42,583 bases of DNA, taken from NCBI GenBank assembly GCA_038225015.1, contig JBBRFB010000012.1, positions 1-42,583 on the forward strand, in the 5' to 3' direction. This DNA is from Schlegelella_A sp038225015 (lineage in GTDB: Bacteria; Pseudomonadota; Gammaproteobacteria; Burkholderiales; Burkholderiaceae_C). The translations under genes were made by a program, and so were the position numbers. The notes under the pieces were generated by a model. It was given only the letters and a program-made list of their open reading frames with translations. It was not told the origin of the DNA and did no database searches. Positions 7,736 through 15,243 of the stretch are shown here, in pieces. The stretch's first letter is position 1; each line of letters starts with the position of its first letter.

Positions 7736-8544
7736 CGGCCGGCACGCTCGAGCCGGTGTTCGTCGAGTCGGTCGCCTTCTGGGCGCCGACGCTGCCGTCG
7801 TGGGCCACGGCCCGGGCTGCGTTTCGCGGCGAGGGCGAGCTGCTCGAGCCGCCGGCGAAGCGGCCGTCGCCGGAGCTGCTGGCGCCGGCCGAGCGACGCC
7901 GCGCCCCCGACACGGTGGCGCTGGCGCTCGAGGTCGCGGCGCTGGCGGTGCGCGAGGCCGGCCTGCCGGCCGCCGAGCTGCCGTGCATCTTCACGTCGGC
8001 GCACGGCGACCTCGCCGTCAGCGACTACATGTGCGCGACGCTGGCCGCCCAGCCCGGCCTCATCTCGCCGATCAAGTTCCACAACTCCGTCCACAACGCC
8101 GCCGCGGGCTACTGGACCATCGGCACGGCGTGCATGGCGGCAAGCACCGCCGTCACCGCGTTCGAGTACAGCTTCGCCGCCGGGCTGCTGGAGGCCCTGA
8201 CGCAGTGCCGCGCCGACGCCCGCCCGGTCCTGCTCGTCGCCTTCGACGTCCAGTCGGTCGGGCCGCTGGCCACGGTGACGACGAGCGCCGGCCTGCTCGC
8301 CGCAGCGCTCGTCATCGCCCCGGCGCGAAGCGACCGCAGCGTCGCCGCCTTCGCCGCCTCGCTCGTCGGCGGCACCAGCGCCCGCCCGCCGCTTCGCTCC
8401 GAGGCCGCCCGTTCGCTGGCCGGCAACGCCATGGCCGACGCCTTGCCGTTCCTCGAGTCGCTGGCGCTCGATGCGCCGGGGCCGGTCGCCCTGCCGCTGT
8501 CGCCATCGCTTGCCCTGCGGATGGCGCCGATCCCCTTCGCCTGA
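7732..8544 (+). CDS. Ketosynthase chain-length-factor-like protein (N-terminal domain only)
   Basis: A 270-residue protein matching the short beta-ketoacyl synthase N-terminal family of aryl polyene and similar clusters: only the first thiolase half is present. Conserved segments are PCIFTSAHGDL, SPIKFHNSVHNAAAGYWT and the helix after GTACMAAST. By analogy with ApeC it would pair with the preceding ketosynthase and set chain length rather than catalyse condensation. Oddly it keeps a Cys (residue 134, TACM) where a ketosynthase has its nucleophile (TACS), but it lacks the C-terminal half carrying the two catalytic His. The ATG overlaps the ketosynthase stop (ATGA), fitting a one-to-one complex. 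Confidence 0.83.
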   Translation: MTAGTLEPVFVESVAFWAPTLPSWATARAAFRGEGELLEPPAKRPSPELLAPAERRRAPDTVALALEVAALAVREAGLPAAELPCIFTSAHGDLAVSDYMCATLAAQPGLISPIKFHNSVHNAAAGYWTIGTACMAASTAVTAFEYSFAAGLLEALTQCRADARPVLLVAFDVQSVGPLATVTTSAGLLAAALVIAPARSDRSVAAFAASLVGGTSARPPLRSEAARSLAGNAMADALPFLESLALDAPGPVALPLSPSLALRMAPIPFA

Positions 8545-8591
8545 CGCGGCGCCGGCGGTGCAGGCATCATCGCGGCCATCGCCCCGACGCC

Positions 8592-10250
8592 ATGGCCACG
8601 AACCCTTCTCCCGCCCTCGAATCCCGACGCCACGACGTCGTCATTGCCGGCGGCGGCCTGGCCGGGCTGACGCTCGCGCTGCAGCTCAGGCAGGCGTTCG
8701 CCGACATCGACATCCTGGTCCTCGAGCGGCGGCGCCACCCGGTGCCGATCGCTGCGCACAAGGTCGGCGAGTCGACGGTCGAGATCGGCGCCAACTACTT
8801 CAGCGAGGTGCTGGGCCTGAAGGCGCATCTCGAAAACAGCCAGCTGAAGAAATTCGGCTTTCGCTTCTTCTTCTCCGACGGTCGGCGCGACGTCGACCGA
8901 GTCACCGAGATCGGCGCCAGCCGCTACCTCTCGGCGCCGAGCTACCAGCTCGATCGCGGCCTGTTCGAGAACTTCCTTGCCGAAGAAGCGCAACGTCGTG
9001 GTGTCCGCTTCGACGACGGCGCCCTGGTGCGAGACATCGCGCTCGGCACCGGCGGCGAGCCGCACCGACTCACCTACACGCACGACGGGGCGACCCGGCA
9101 GGTCGAGGCGCGCTGGCTGGTCGACGCCTGCGGCCGCGCCGGCCTCATCAAGAAAAAGCTCGCGCTCGCCGAACCGAACGCGCACGACGCCGGTGCCGTC
9201 TGGTTCCGCATGCGCGACCGGATCACGATCGACGACTGGTCCGACGACTCGGGCTGGCGAGCACAGTGCGAGCCGCCGGCCCGGTGGCTCTCGACCAACC
9301 ACCTCGTCGGCGCCGGCTACTGGGTCTGGCTCATCCCGCTCGCGTCCGGCTCACACTCGGTCGGCATCGTCGCCGACCCGAAGCTGCACCCGATCGAGAC
9401 GATCGATTCGTTCGAGAAGACGATGGACTGGCTCGCGGTGCACCAGCCGCGCCTCTTCGACGAACTCGACGGCAAGCGCGACCGGCTGCAGGACTTCGCC
9501 TTCTTCAAGCGCTTCTCCTACGGCTGCCGGCAGGTGTTCTCGAACGACCGTTGGGCCATCACCGGCGAAGCCGGGCTCTTTCTCGACCCCTTCTATTCGC
9601 CCGGCAGCGACTTCATCGCCATCGCCAACACCTACATCACGGAGCTGGTCGGCCGCGACCGGGGGCGCCGGCCGCTGGCGGCGCACGCCCAGCTCTTCGA
9701 TCAGATCTTCCATTCGTTCTACGAGAGCACGCTGGCGCTCTACACCGGCCAGTACGCCATGTTCGGCGACCCCGAAGTGCTTCCGGTGAAGGTGATCTGG
9801 GACTACACCTACTACTGGGGCGTGCTCGCGCAGTTCTTCTTCCAGCGACGGCTTGCCGACCTCGCCGCGTTCTCGGCGCTGCGCGACGAGCTCGCGCACT
9901 GCCAGGCACTCAACGTCGGCGTGCAGGAGGTGCTTCGGGCCTGGTCGGCCACCGTCCCGGCAGCGGCGCGGCCGAACCCGGCGACGCTGCTCGACCAGGC
10001 CGCGCTGCCCTGGTTCAGCGAGCTCAACCGCAGCCTCAACGACCGGCTCGACGACGCCGGCTTTCGCGCCCGCCTGCGCCACTCGACCGCGCGCATGCGC
10101 GACCTCGCCGAGGAGATCGCCGGGCGCGCCGCCGCGGCTGACACCGACGTCCGCTCGCTGCGCGGCCTGCTCGCCGAAGGCGCTCGCCACGGCACGCTCG
10201 GCACTGTCGACGCCGCCCCACCACCCCTGCTCTTCGCAGCAGCCGCCTGA
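8592..10250 (+). CDS. Flavin-dependent halogenase family protein
   Basis: A 552-residue FAD enzyme. The FAD motif AGGGLAG is at residues 19-25; the tryptophan/phenol halogenase hallmarks follow: HKVGEST with the catalytic Lys57, and WVWLIP at 244-249 (WxWxIP), which separates halogenases from monooxygenases. GEAGLFLDPFYSPGSD matches the flavin-binding segment. It would use FADH2, O2 and chloride or bromide to make HOX that halogenates an electron-rich, probably aromatic, group. A separate flavin reductase is needed and is not present here. It lies 47 nt after the chain-length factor on the same strand, so its natural substrate may be the ACP-bound or released product of that pair. Halogenated aryl polyenes (xanthomonadin-type pigments) are a known precedent; the product here is unknown. 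Confidence 0.87.
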   Translation: MATNPSPALESRRHDVVIAGGGLAGLTLALQLRQAFADIDILVLERRRHPVPIAAHKVGESTVEIGANYFSEVLGLKAHLENSQLKKFGFRFFFSDGRRDVDRVTEIGASRYLSAPSYQLDRGLFENFLAEEAQRRGVRFDDGALVRDIALGTGGEPHRLTYTHDGATRQVEARWLVDACGRAGLIKKKLALAEPNAHDAGAVWFRMRDRITIDDWSDDSGWRAQCEPPARWLSTNHLVGAGYWVWLIPLASGSHSVGIVADPKLHPIETIDSFEKTMDWLAVHQPRLFDELDGKRDRLQDFAFFKRFSYGCRQVFSNDRWAITGEAGLFLDPFYSPGSDFIAIANTYITELVGRDRGRRPLAAHAQLFDQIFHSFYESTLALYTGQYAMFGDPEVLPVKVIWDYTYYWGVLAQFFFQRRLADLAAFSALRDELAHCQALNVGVQEVLRAWSATVPAAARPNPATLLDQAALPWFSELNRSLNDRLDDAGFRARLRHSTARMRDLAEEIAGRAAAADTDVRSLRGLLAEGARHGTLGTVDAAPPPLLFAAAA

Positions 10251-10267
10251 GGGATGGCGCTCGGCCC

Positions 10268-10390
10268 GTGGAGGCCGTAGATCGGCTCGACCGATTCGAT
10301 CGTGTGGCCGCTCCGGACCTGCGCCTCACCAGCTTTTCGCATGGCGGCGGCCGCGGCTGCAAGATCGCACCGGTCGTGTTCTCGGTTGGT
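10268..10390 (+). pseudogene. Remnant of a selenophosphate synthase gene (selD/senC), N-terminal fragment
   Basis: In the frame starting with GTG 10268, bases about 10313-10378 encode LRLTSFSHGGGRGCKIAP, which lines up with the SelD active-site loop (E. coli RLTQYSHGAGCGCKISP). The codon at 10352 is CGC (Arg) where SelD has its essential first Cys (Cys17 in E. coli); the second Cys and the catalytic Lys are kept. Homology stops after about ten more codons: the ATP-binding segment (DDAAVY) and everything after it are missing, and 10428 already begins the 3' end of senB. This is a truncated, inactivated gene. Because senA and senB lie next to it, the lost gene was probably the dedicated senC-type synthase; a general selD cannot be excluded. 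Confidence 0.72.
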
Positions 10391-10427
10391 CGTCCCGGGA
10401 GGGGGTCAACCGATCGTCCGCGCGAAG

Positions 10428-11408
10428 CTACGGCCCTGCGGCCAGCAGGTCGGCGACCAGCGAGCGCACGGCGCGGCGCTCGGCGGCGGGGCGAAAGAGC
10501 GGCTCGCGCGCTGCACATTGCGCCGCCAGGTGCGCCGCGAAGGCCGGTTCGGCCGCAAACCGGCACATCAACCGCGCCAGCTGGTCGGCAGCGCCGACGT
10601 CGAAGTAGCCGTCGTAGTCGACGCCGAGCAGGCCGACGTTGCCGTCGATCCGGCTGGCCAGAACGGCCACACCCGAACGCACCGCCTCGATGACGACGTT
10701 GGCGCCGCCCTCCATCCGACTGGGATGAACGAGGGCGCGGGAACGCGCCACCACGCGTCGGGTGGCGCCGTGCGGCATGGCGCCGAGCCACGCATAGTCC
10801 GGGCATGCGGCCATCGTCGCCCGAGCCTCGGCCGCAAGCGTCTCGTCGAGCGGCCCGCCGATGTGGGCGATCGACACGCCGACGCCGTCGGCCGCCAGCC
10901 GCCGCGCTGCCCGCATCAGCGTGAGAGGGTCTTTCTCGTCGCGCAGGTGGCCGACGGCAACGAAGTCGGCGTCGTCGGGCGACCGGGCGGCTCGCACGGC
11001 CGTGGCCGACTGGACGATGACACGCGCCTTGACCCGGGCCGCCGCCGGGAGTCGGGCAAGACCCGCCTCCTGCAGCACCACGAGGGCGCTGGCACACTCC
11101 AGCGAATGCTGCGCGTGCGGATCGTCGTCGATGTCGCGATACAGGTCGGTCCCGGTGAGCACGAGCGCCAGCGGCGACTCGGGGTGCCTGTCGCGAAAGC
11201 GCGCGATCGACTCGGCCGAGCGGCGCGCGTGCAGGGCGATCAGCAGCGACACGGGGGCACCGTCCCAGCGGGTGACGACCTCGACCTCGGCGACCGGCGC
11301 CAGAAAGCGCTGCCAGCGCGTCGCCGTGTGCGCGTTGCCGTTGTTCGCCGCGGCCAGCGCCGGGGTGACGATGCCGACGCGGGGACGAGCGGTCGACACG
11401 GAGCGCAT
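10428..11408 (-). CDS. senB: Selenosugar synthase SenB (TIGR04348-type glycosyltransferase)
   Basis: A 326-residue GT-B glycosyltransferase of the group once called TIGR04348 and shown for Variovorax SenB to make a selenosugar from UDP-N-acetylhexosamine and selenophosphate. Family segments are VGIVTPALAAANNGNAHTA (residues 11-29), LTGTDLYRD (84-92), VGHLRDEKDPLT (152-163) and the donor-site SRMEGGANVVIEA. The start ATG at 11408 was chosen because the homology begins at VGIVTP; the frame is open further upstream without family similarity. The gene is divergent from senA with 49 nt between the start codons, and its 3' end faces the selD/senC remnant. Cytoplasmic enzyme; supplies the selenium donor to SenA. 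Confidence 0.9.
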   Translation of the reverse strand: MRSVSTARPRVGIVTPALAAANNGNAHTATRWQRFLAPVAEVEVVTRWDGAPVSLLIALHARRSAESIARFRDRHPESPLALVLTGTDLYRDIDDDPHAQHSLECASALVVLQEAGLARLPAAARVKARVIVQSATAVRAARSPDDADFVAVGHLRDEKDPLTLMRAARRLAADGVGVSIAHIGGPLDETLAAEARATMAACPDYAWLGAMPHGATRRVVARSRALVHPSRMEGGANVVIEAVRSGVAVLASRIDGNVGLLGVDYDGYFDVGAADQLARLMCRFAAEPAFAAHLAAQCAAREPLFRPAAERRAVRSLVADLLAAGP

Positions 11409-11457
11409 CGAACGATGATGGCACGCGAGGCCGACGCGGCGAGCCCGGCGGCCGGTG

Positions 11458-12648
11458 ATGGCCGCTGAAGCACGCCGCCTCGCCGGCGCCGAACTTGCCG
11501 ACGCCATGCGCGACAGCCGAGCCACGACGCTGGCCCGCGTCACCCGCCGCGACGACGCGGCCTGGCGCATGCCGGAGCAGCCCGGTGTGAACCCCGTGGC
11601 GTGGGAGCTCGGTCACCTCGCCTGGTTCGCCGAGTTCTGGATCCTGCGCGGCCCGCACGCATTGAACGGCGACGGGTTCGTCGACGCGGCGCGGCCGCCG
11701 CGCATCGCCGGCCCCGACGCGGTGTTCGACTCCGCCCGCCTCGCCCACGGCGAGCGCTGGCGCACGCCGATGCCGCCGCGCGACGCGCTGCGGGCCCGGC
11801 TCGACGAGCAGCTCGCTGCCTGCATCGCGGCAATTCCGGCCGCCGAAGACGACGACGCCGCGAACTACGCGCACCGGCTCGCCCTCTTCCACGAAGACAT
11901 GCATGGCGAAGCCTTCGCCTGGCTCGGCGCGACGCTTGGCTGGCCGGCACCGGCCGGGCACGCAGCGATGCCGCCGGCCGCTGCCGCAACGCCGCTCGCC
12001 TTCGAAGGCGGCCGCGTCGAGGTCGGCCGTCCACGGCCGGCGCCCGGCTTCTCGTTCGACAACGAGCAGCCGGCTCGCACGGTCGAGCTGGCGGCCTTCG
12101 AGATCGACTCGTCGCCGGTGCAGGCCGCATCGTTCCTGCGCTTCGTCGACGCCGGCGGCTACGACGATCCCGCGCATTGGCCGGGCGAGGCCGGTGCCTG
12201 GCGAAAGCAGCACGGCCGCTCGCATCCGGCACGCTGGCGCCGCGCCGACGAGGGCCGCTGGGAGACGCGCTGGTTCGACCGCTGGCAGCCGCTCGACCCG
12301 GCCGCGCCCGTCGTCCACGTCAGCGCCTGGGAGGCCGAGGCGTTCTGCCGCTGGTCGGGGCGGCGCCTGCCCAGCGCCGCCGAGTGGGAGCTCGCCGCCC
12401 GCGACCGGCGCTTCGCCTGGGGCGGCACGGTCTGGGAATGGATGGCCGACCCCTTCCTGCCCTACGCCGGCTTCGAACCCGGACCCTACAGCGACTACTC
12501 CCGACCCTGGTTCGGCGATCATCGCGAGTTGCGCGGCGGCTCGTTCGCCACGTCGGCGCGGATGCATCACCGGCGCTACCGCAACTTCTTCCTGCCGGGT
12601 CGAACCGACGTCTTCGCCGGCTTTCGCACCTCTGCCCGCCCACACTGA
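11458..12648 (+). CDS. senA: Selenoneine synthase SenA (EgtB-like)
   Basis: A 396-residue non-heme iron enzyme of the EgtB/SenA fold, joining hercynine oxidatively to a selenosugar on the way to selenoneine. The N-terminal DinB-like half carries the iron ligands His53 (ELGHLAWFAEFW) and His145/His149 (HEDMHGEAF); the C-terminal FGE-sulfatase half shows AEWELAARD, GTVWEWMADPF and ELRGGSFATS. Assignment to SenA rather than EgtB rests on the adjacent senB and the SenA-like length and ending. An in-frame GTG at 11455 directly precedes ATG 11458; the ATG is preferred. No hercynine-forming EgtD is in the window. The gene leads a run with an ABC importer, starting 15 nt after its stop. Confidence 0.88.
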   Translation: MAAEARRLAGAELADAMRDSRATTLARVTRRDDAAWRMPEQPGVNPVAWELGHLAWFAEFWILRGPHALNGDGFVDAARPPRIAGPDAVFDSARLAHGERWRTPMPPRDALRARLDEQLAACIAAIPAAEDDDAANYAHRLALFHEDMHGEAFAWLGATLGWPAPAGHAAMPPAAAATPLAFEGGRVEVGRPRPAPGFSFDNEQPARTVELAAFEIDSSPVQAASFLRFVDAGGYDDPAHWPGEAGAWRKQHGRSHPARWRRADEGRWETRWFDRWQPLDPAAPVVHVSAWEAEAFCRWSGRRLPSAAEWELAARDRRFAWGGTVWEWMADPFLPYAGFEPGPYSDYSRPWFGDHRELRGGSFATSARMHHRRYRNFFLPGRTDVFAGFRTSARPH

Positions 12649-12663
12649 CCACAAAAGGCCACC

Positions 12664-13533
12664 ATGACTCTTCGCCGTACCTTCCTCGCCGCCGCCGCGC
12701 TCGCCCTCGGCCTCGGCAACGCATCGGTCGCTTTGGCGCAGGCGCAGACCGTGCTGCGCGTCTCGGCCATTCCCGACGAAGCGCCGACCGAGCTGCAGCG
12801 CAAGTTCAAGCCGCTCGGCGACTACCTGAAGAAGGAGACCGGGCTCGACGTGCAGTTCACGCCGGTCACCGACTACGCCGCCGTCGTCGAGGGCCTGGCG
12901 ACCGGCAAGATCGATCTCGCCTGGCTCGGCGGCTTCACCTACGTGCAGGCACGCCTGCGCACGAACGGCGGCGCGAAGCCCATCGTGCAGCGCGCCGAGG
13001 ACGAGAAGTTCACCAGCCGCTTCATCGTGCCGGTCGACAGCACGGCGAAGACGCTGGCCGACCTGAAGGGCAAGACCTTCGCCTTCGGCTCGCCGTCGTC
13101 GACCTCGGGCAGCCTGATGCCGCGCTTCTACCTGCTGAAGGCCGGCATCGACCCCGAGCGCGACTTCAAGTCGGTCGCTTTCTCCGGCGCGCACGACGCC
13201 ACCGTCGCCTTCGTCGCATCGGGCCGCGCCGAGGCCGGCGTGCTCAACGCCTCGGTGATGGACAAGCTCGTCGAAAGCCACAACCCGAACGCCGCCAAGG
13301 TGCGGGTGCTCGCGATCACGCCGCCCTACTTCGACTACAACTGGACCGTGCGCCCCGGGCTCGACCCGGCGCTGACGAAGAAGATCACCGGCGCGTTCCT
13401 GAAGCTCGATCCCGCGAACCCGGAGATGAAGGCGATCCTCGACCTGCAGCGCGCGAGCAGGTTCATTCCCACCCAGGATTCGAACTATGACGGCATCGAG
13501 AACGCCGCCAAGTCGGCCAAGCTGATCAAGTAG
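12664..13533 (+). CDS. PhnD-type periplasmic binding protein, putative selenium oxyanion transporter
   Basis: A 289-residue secreted solute-binding protein. Residues 1-26 are a Sec signal peptide ending in LAQA; the mature part is of the phosphate/phosphite/phosphonate-binding (PhnD-like) type: RVSAIPDEAPTELQRKFKPL, then TDYAAVVEGLATGKIDLAWLG and FAFGSPSSTSGSLMPR with the Ser/Thr anion-binding loop. A clade of this family is named putative selenate-binding protein because of its neighbourhood with selenium genes. Here it starts 15 nt after senA, has no C-P lyase or phosphite genes nearby, and is followed by its ATPase and two permeases. Import of a selenium oxyanion is therefore the best guess; ligand not proven. 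A purine-rich AAAAGG precedes the ATG. Confidence 0.85.
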   Translation: MTLRRTFLAAAALALGLGNASVALAQAQTVLRVSAIPDEAPTELQRKFKPLGDYLKKETGLDVQFTPVTDYAAVVEGLATGKIDLAWLGGFTYVQARLRTNGGAKPIVQRAEDEKFTSRFIVPVDSTAKTLADLKGKTFAFGSPSSTSGSLMPRFYLLKAGIDPERDFKSVAFSGAHDATVAFVASGRAEAGVLNASVMDKLVESHNPNAAKVRVLAITPPYFDYNWTVRPGLDPALTKKITGAFLKLDPANPEMKAILDLQRASRFIPTQDSNYDGIENAAKSAKLIK

Positions 13534-13555
13534 GCCTCGTCGCCGTTCGCTTGTC

Positions 13556-14386
13556 GTGAGCCTGCAGCTCGAAGGCGTCGGCCTCGTCCACGCCAACGGT
13601 CACCGCGCGTTGCGCGCCGTCTCGCTCGAGATCGGCGCCGGCGAGCGCGCCGCCGTCATCGGGCCCTCGGGCGCCGGCAAGACGACGCTCGTGCGCCTGC
13701 TCGGCACGTCGCTGCGGCCGACCGAGGGCCGCATCGTCGTCGCCGGCAGCGACCCGTGGGCGTTGGCGGCAGGCACGCTGCGGCGGCTGCGCGCGGGGAT
13801 CGGCGTCGTCCACCAGGTGCCGCCGATCCCGCCGCGACTGCGCGTCGTCACTGCCGTCCTCGCCGGCCGGCTCGGCAGCTGGCCCGTGTGGAAGTCGCTG
13901 GCCTCGCTGCTCGTCGCCAGCGACGTCGAGGGGGCCCGCGACGCGCTCGCCCGCCTCGACCTCGACGACCGGCTCTTCGACCGCTGCGATCGCCTCTCGG
14001 GCGGACAGCTGCAACGGGTCGGCATCGCCCGCGTGCTCTACCAGCGGCCGCGGATCATCCTCGCCGACGAGCCGGTCTCCGCCCTCGACCCGACACTGGC
14101 CGACCAGGCCGTCAGCACGCTGGTCGAGGCGAGCGAAGCGAGCGCGGCCACGCTGGTCGCATTGCTGCACGCGGTCGACCTGGCGCTGAAGTGGTTCCCT
14201 CGCATCATCGGCATGCGCCAGGGTGAAGTCGTCTTCGACCGGCCGCCTGCCGCCGTCTCGAACGAGATGCTGCACGAGCTGTACGCGACCGAAGGCCGGG
14301 CCCTGCCATACCAGGGGGTCGAGCCCGGCGACATCGACGCGCCGACGGCCAACGTCGTGCGCCTGAAGCGCCCGGGCTGCCAGTGA
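13556..14386 (+). CDS. PhnC-type ABC transporter ATP-binding protein
   Basis: A 276-residue nucleotide-binding subunit. Walker A is GPSGAGKT (residues 36-43), the Q-loop VHQVPPIPPRL, the ABC signature LSGGQLQRVGIAR, Walker B IILADEPVSALDP and the switch His is in LLHAVDLALK. It energises import through the two downstream permeases. Start is GTG 13556, 22 nt after the binding-protein stop; its TGA overlaps the next gene's GTG start (GTGA). The C-terminal 25 residues extend past the normal domain end without a known motif. Confidence 0.9.
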   Translation: MSLQLEGVGLVHANGHRALRAVSLEIGAGERAAVIGPSGAGKTTLVRLLGTSLRPTEGRIVVAGSDPWALAAGTLRRLRAGIGVVHQVPPIPPRLRVVTAVLAGRLGSWPVWKSLASLLVASDVEGARDALARLDLDDRLFDRCDRLSGGQLQRVGIARVLYQRPRIILADEPVSALDPTLADQAVSTLVEASEASAATLVALLHAVDLALKWFPRIIGMRQGEVVFDRPPAAVSNEMLHELYATEGRALPYQGVEPGDIDAPTANVVRLKRPGCQ

Positions 14387-15243
14387 GCGGCAGCGCGGGA
14401 GCGGGCGTCGGTGCGATGACGGCGCCGTGGTCCGGGCGCGACCCGGCGACGCGCGGACGCCTGGCGGCGCTCGTCATCGCCCTCGTCGTGCTCTGGCCGC
14501 TCCTGGCACTGGCCGAGTTCCGGCCGTGGACGTTGTTCGAGAGCGGCAACCTGCAGGTGATGGCGAACTTCCTGGCCGGCTTCCTGCCGCCGGCGACCTC
14601 GAGCGAGTTCCTCGCCCTGCTCTTCAAGGCGACGCTCGAAACGCTGGCGATCGCCACCTGCGGCATCGCCCTCGCGTTCGTCATCGCGGTGCCGCTGGCG
14701 GTCGCGGCGACCCGCCCGCTCGCCGTCAGCCGGATCGGCCCCGGCCCGGGTGTCGGCCGCGGCCTCGCCTTGCGCACGGCGGTTCGCGGCGTGCTCACCG
14801 TGCTGCGCGCCATCCCGGAGGTCGTCTGGGCGCTGGTCTTCGTCCGCGCCCTCGGCCTCGGCCCCGGCGCCGGCGTGCTCGCGCTGGCAGTCACCTACGG
14901 CGGCATGCTCGGCAAGGTCTACACCGAGATCCTCGAGAGCGGCGACACCCGCTCGGCGCGCGCGCTGCTAGAGGCCGGCAGCCCGCGCCTCGGCGCGCTC
15001 TTCTACGCGCTCGTGCCGGGCGCCGCGCACGAGCTGGCCTCGTACACCGTCTACCGCTGGGAGTGCGCCGTGCGGGCGTCGGTCGTCATGGGCTTCGTCG
15101 GCGCCGGCGGGCTGGGCCAGCTGATGGACCAGTCGATGAAGATGCTCAACGGCGGCGAGACGAGCTCGATCCTGCTCACCTTCCTGCTCCTGGTGCTGCT
15201 GGCCGACGCGCTCAGCGCGCTCATCCGCCGCGTCCTCGCATGA
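14383..15243 (+). CDS. PhnE-type ABC transporter permease (first)
   Basis: A 286-residue inner-membrane permease with about six hydrophobic segments. The cytoplasmic coupling loop is LEAGSPRLGALFYALVPG and the family C-terminal segment is GFVGAGGLGQLMDQSMKML. It starts at GTG 14383 overlapping the ATPase stop, and ends in ATGA with the second permease. Two separate PhnE-like genes suggest a heterodimeric channel, each about the usual 270-290 residues. Confidence 0.88.
   Translation: MSGSAGAGVGAMTAPWSGRDPATRGRLAALVIALVVLWPLLALAEFRPWTLFESGNLQVMANFLAGFLPPATSSEFLALLFKATLETLAIATCGIALAFVIAVPLAVAATRPLAVSRIGPGPGVGRGLALRTAVRGVLTVLRAIPEVVWALVFVRALGLGPGAGVLALAVTYGGMLGKVYTEILESGDTRSARALLEAGSPRLGALFYALVPGAAHELASYTVYRWECAVRASVVMGFVGAGGLGQLMDQSMKMLNGGETSSILLTFLLLVLLADALSALIRRVLA

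Noticed and set aside
10352..10354. Selenocysteine at the SelD active site
   Set aside because: The codon is CGC, an ordinary Arg codon, not TGA, so no Sec can be inserted; and the rest of the gene is missing.
11458..12648. Ergothioneine synthase EgtB
   Set aside because: The fold is shared, but the partner gene is senB and no egtD or egtA-type gene is adjacent; SenA is the better call.
10036..13596. A very long open frame on the minus strand across senB, senA and the binding-protein gene
   Set aside because: It runs opposite to clear genes with full motifs, is rich in Arg/Gly/Ala and shows no domain; it is a by-product of high GC content.
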